Of a DNA stretch of 64,000 bases, positions 62,466 through 64,000 are shown one piece after another. The notes beneath the pieces are model-generated. The model ran no database searches. It was given only the letters and a program-made list of their open reading frames with translations, and had not been told where the DNA came from. The stretch lies in assembly GCA_023055355.1 (NCBI GenBank), contig JALJCS010000010.1, positions 24,443,001 to 24,507,000 on the forward strand, written 5' to 3'. The translations under genes and the position numbers were made by a program. The stretch's first letter is position 1. Every line of letters starts with the position of its first letter. This DNA is from Agelaius tricolor (lineage: Eukaryota; Chordata; Aves; Passeriformes; Icteridae).

Positions 62466-62521
62466 ATCTTCCTTCCTTCCTTCCATCCATCCTTCCATCC
62501 ATCCATCCATCCATCCATCCC
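62466..62521. repeat. (TTCC)/(ATCC)n microsatellite
   Basis: TTCC units pass into ATCC units over about 55 bp on the plus strand. The overlapping 157-, 96- and 191-codon frames gain Pro/Ser/Ile/His-rich or Met/Asp/Gly/Trp/Lys-rich peptides from this repeat and are not genes. Confidence 0.95.
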
Positions 62522-64000
62522 ACACCTGTGCTGCTCACATCCCACAGCCTGGCTGCTTCCCTGCATGCAGCTGCCCTTCTCCCTAGCAGTGCAGTCACAA
62601 AACCCCCTTTCCATAAGGGGCCAAACTATATCAAGGCTGAGTCTCAGACTTGCCCTGGAGAAGATTGCTGCTAGGAAGTAATGCTCAGGAGTTGAAAATG
62701 TAATGGGAGTGTAACTCAAACTAGCCCTTGGTGTTTGTAATCTAAGACAGTTTGACATAAGTTGGGGGAAATACGAAAAAAGACAAAAACAAAACAAAAA
62801 AGCCAGAAAGAAAACAATGAATAAGAAAGAAGAAGTGCAATAACCAAAGCCTGCAAGAAGGTCCCAAAGCAGCTGTCAGCCTCCAGCTCTTACTCCATCC
62901 TTCCTCCTGCTCAGCCTTGCTGTCACTGCTTTCTCTGCAGTAGCACAAAGAAAAGAGCCAGTTCTGCTAGAGGAGATTTGGGTCCAGAGAAGGAAAGGGG
63001 GCTTGCCCAGGGCTCCCCATCAGAGCAACTACAAATTGTATTTTGGCACAGCATCTTCTGCATATCCTTCTTTCCCACCAAAAAGACAGTTTCTCCAATA
63101 CTAGACAAAATTCCAGATACCCTTGTTTTCACCAACAGCCACTTCCATTCTCATCCTTTTGCCCTTCTTATGGCTGGCATGAGTGGTACTTCTGCAGTTA
63201 AGAAGTTCCTGTGTGTGTTGATGGAGTTGAAGAAACTTTCTCTGGGCGGATCCAGTCAGACAGTTTGAGACTTTTTATAAGCATGTTACTCATCCTGACC
63301 AGCTCCTGCCTCCAATTCATTTCAGTAAAATGTGTTTGTTTTGTTATAAATCTTGATTTTATGTCCACCACTGCCAAGAAAACACTCTGCATTCTGCATA
63401 TCGCCACTATGTTCTCCTCTTCTTAGGAGCTTGATGTTGTGAAATAAAAAGATCAATTTATATTAAGGCCATATTTTTATCAGGCCAAGGCTTTTAATGG
63501 AAGGAATTTGTGTATGGTAAAATATATTAAAAATGACTGTTACTAAAAACCCCAACCAAAACAGTTGCTGTTCAAAGCATGTAAGCACCTTTTTCACTCT
63601 GTAATTTATTCAAAAACCCCTAGCATTCTTATGACTGTTGTACTATTGTTTTATCCACCACCAAAGTAACATTCTGATCATTCTGATTCTCAGATTCATT
63701 ACAATAGCTCTGCAATTATACATCCAGATTGCTATGTGTGCACCAAGGAATTAAAAAAAAATTAAAATAATGAAGAACACCTTGTCTTGAGCTTTCTTAG
63801 AGGGCCTTAAGAGTGGAAACACTCTCATTTCTTAAGGACTTGGTTCATTTTAGGAATTATATTCCTTCCACAGAGATGTACAAATGTTTCCAGTCCAGAG
63901 TTTTTGGAGCTATGCAATAATTAGAGTTTTTCTCCAAGCTCAGGAGGTATTGGAATATTCTGAAGATACCCAGATTTAAAATATAATAAAATCTTCTCCA
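62522..64000. other. Non-coding stretch to window end
   Basis: AT-rich unique sequence, increasingly so from 63430 on. Frames are 96 codons or fewer and unrecognised. A purine-rich run at 62770-62835 is A-dominated simple sequence. Confidence 0.5.

Noticed and set aside
62222..62797. Minus-strand 191-codon frame with a Met/Asp/Gly/Trp/Lys repeat
   Set aside because: The repeat peptide comes from the ATCC microsatellite, and the remainder is unrecognised.
1..64000. Prokaryotic-style systems (CRISPR arrays, toxin-antitoxin, phage, IS elements)
   Set aside because: No regularly spaced direct-repeat array and no tandem coding frames. The CR1 and LTR content marks this as avian nuclear DNA.

Overview
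The window looks like intergenic (gene-desert) DNA from a bird, most likely a songbird. The organism call rests on two repeat families. Seven CR1 LINE fragments are present; most keep the 3'-terminal ATTCTRTG octamers typical of avian CR1, and one is an internal reverse-transcriptase segment. There is also one solo-LTR-like sequence of a type I recall from passerine genomes. Interspersed repeats are sparse, base composition is about 45% GC by eye, and there are no operon-like ORFs, ribosome binding sites or prokaryotic genes. No tRNA, rRNA, CRISPR array, IS element or replication origin was seen.

I could not support any intact protein-coding gene. The long open frames fall into three groups: simple-repeat translation (27.0-28.0 kb, both strands), frames crossing CR1 sequence (12.4-12.8, 23.1-23.7 and 38.3-38.6 kb), and chance frames with no recognisable domain. 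One minus-strand frame at 5.26-5.68 kb carries plausible splice signals at both ends and is listed as a weak exon candidate.

Layout: 0-3 kb is unannotated, with a T20 tract. A CR1 tail lies at 3.2 kb. At 6.2-6.7 kb is a GC-richer patch with a perfect CRE palindrome. AT-rich, low-repeat blocks that look like conserved non-coding elements lie near 7.2, 9.3, 19.9, 22.2, 23.4 and 30.4 kb. CR1 tails lie at 12.3, 23.1, 29.9, 32.9 and 57.1 kb, and the CR1 reverse-transcriptase fragment at 38.4-38.8 kb. The most conspicuous structure is at 27.1-27.9 kb: a compact CpG island joined directly to about 575 bp of purine-rich GAAA/GACA repeat that ends in an uninterrupted GGAA tract. A solo-LTR-like element with matching 7-bp flanks lies at 44.6-45.05 kb. 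Small tandem repeats occur at 15.4, 39.2, 40.8, 60.8 and 62.5 kb.

The likely role of the window is cis-regulatory or structural: a possible unannotated promoter at the CpG island, with scattered enhancer-like blocks. I found no evidence for a new multi-gene biological system here. All regulatory calls are inferences from composition and short motifs and need alignment or chromatin data.
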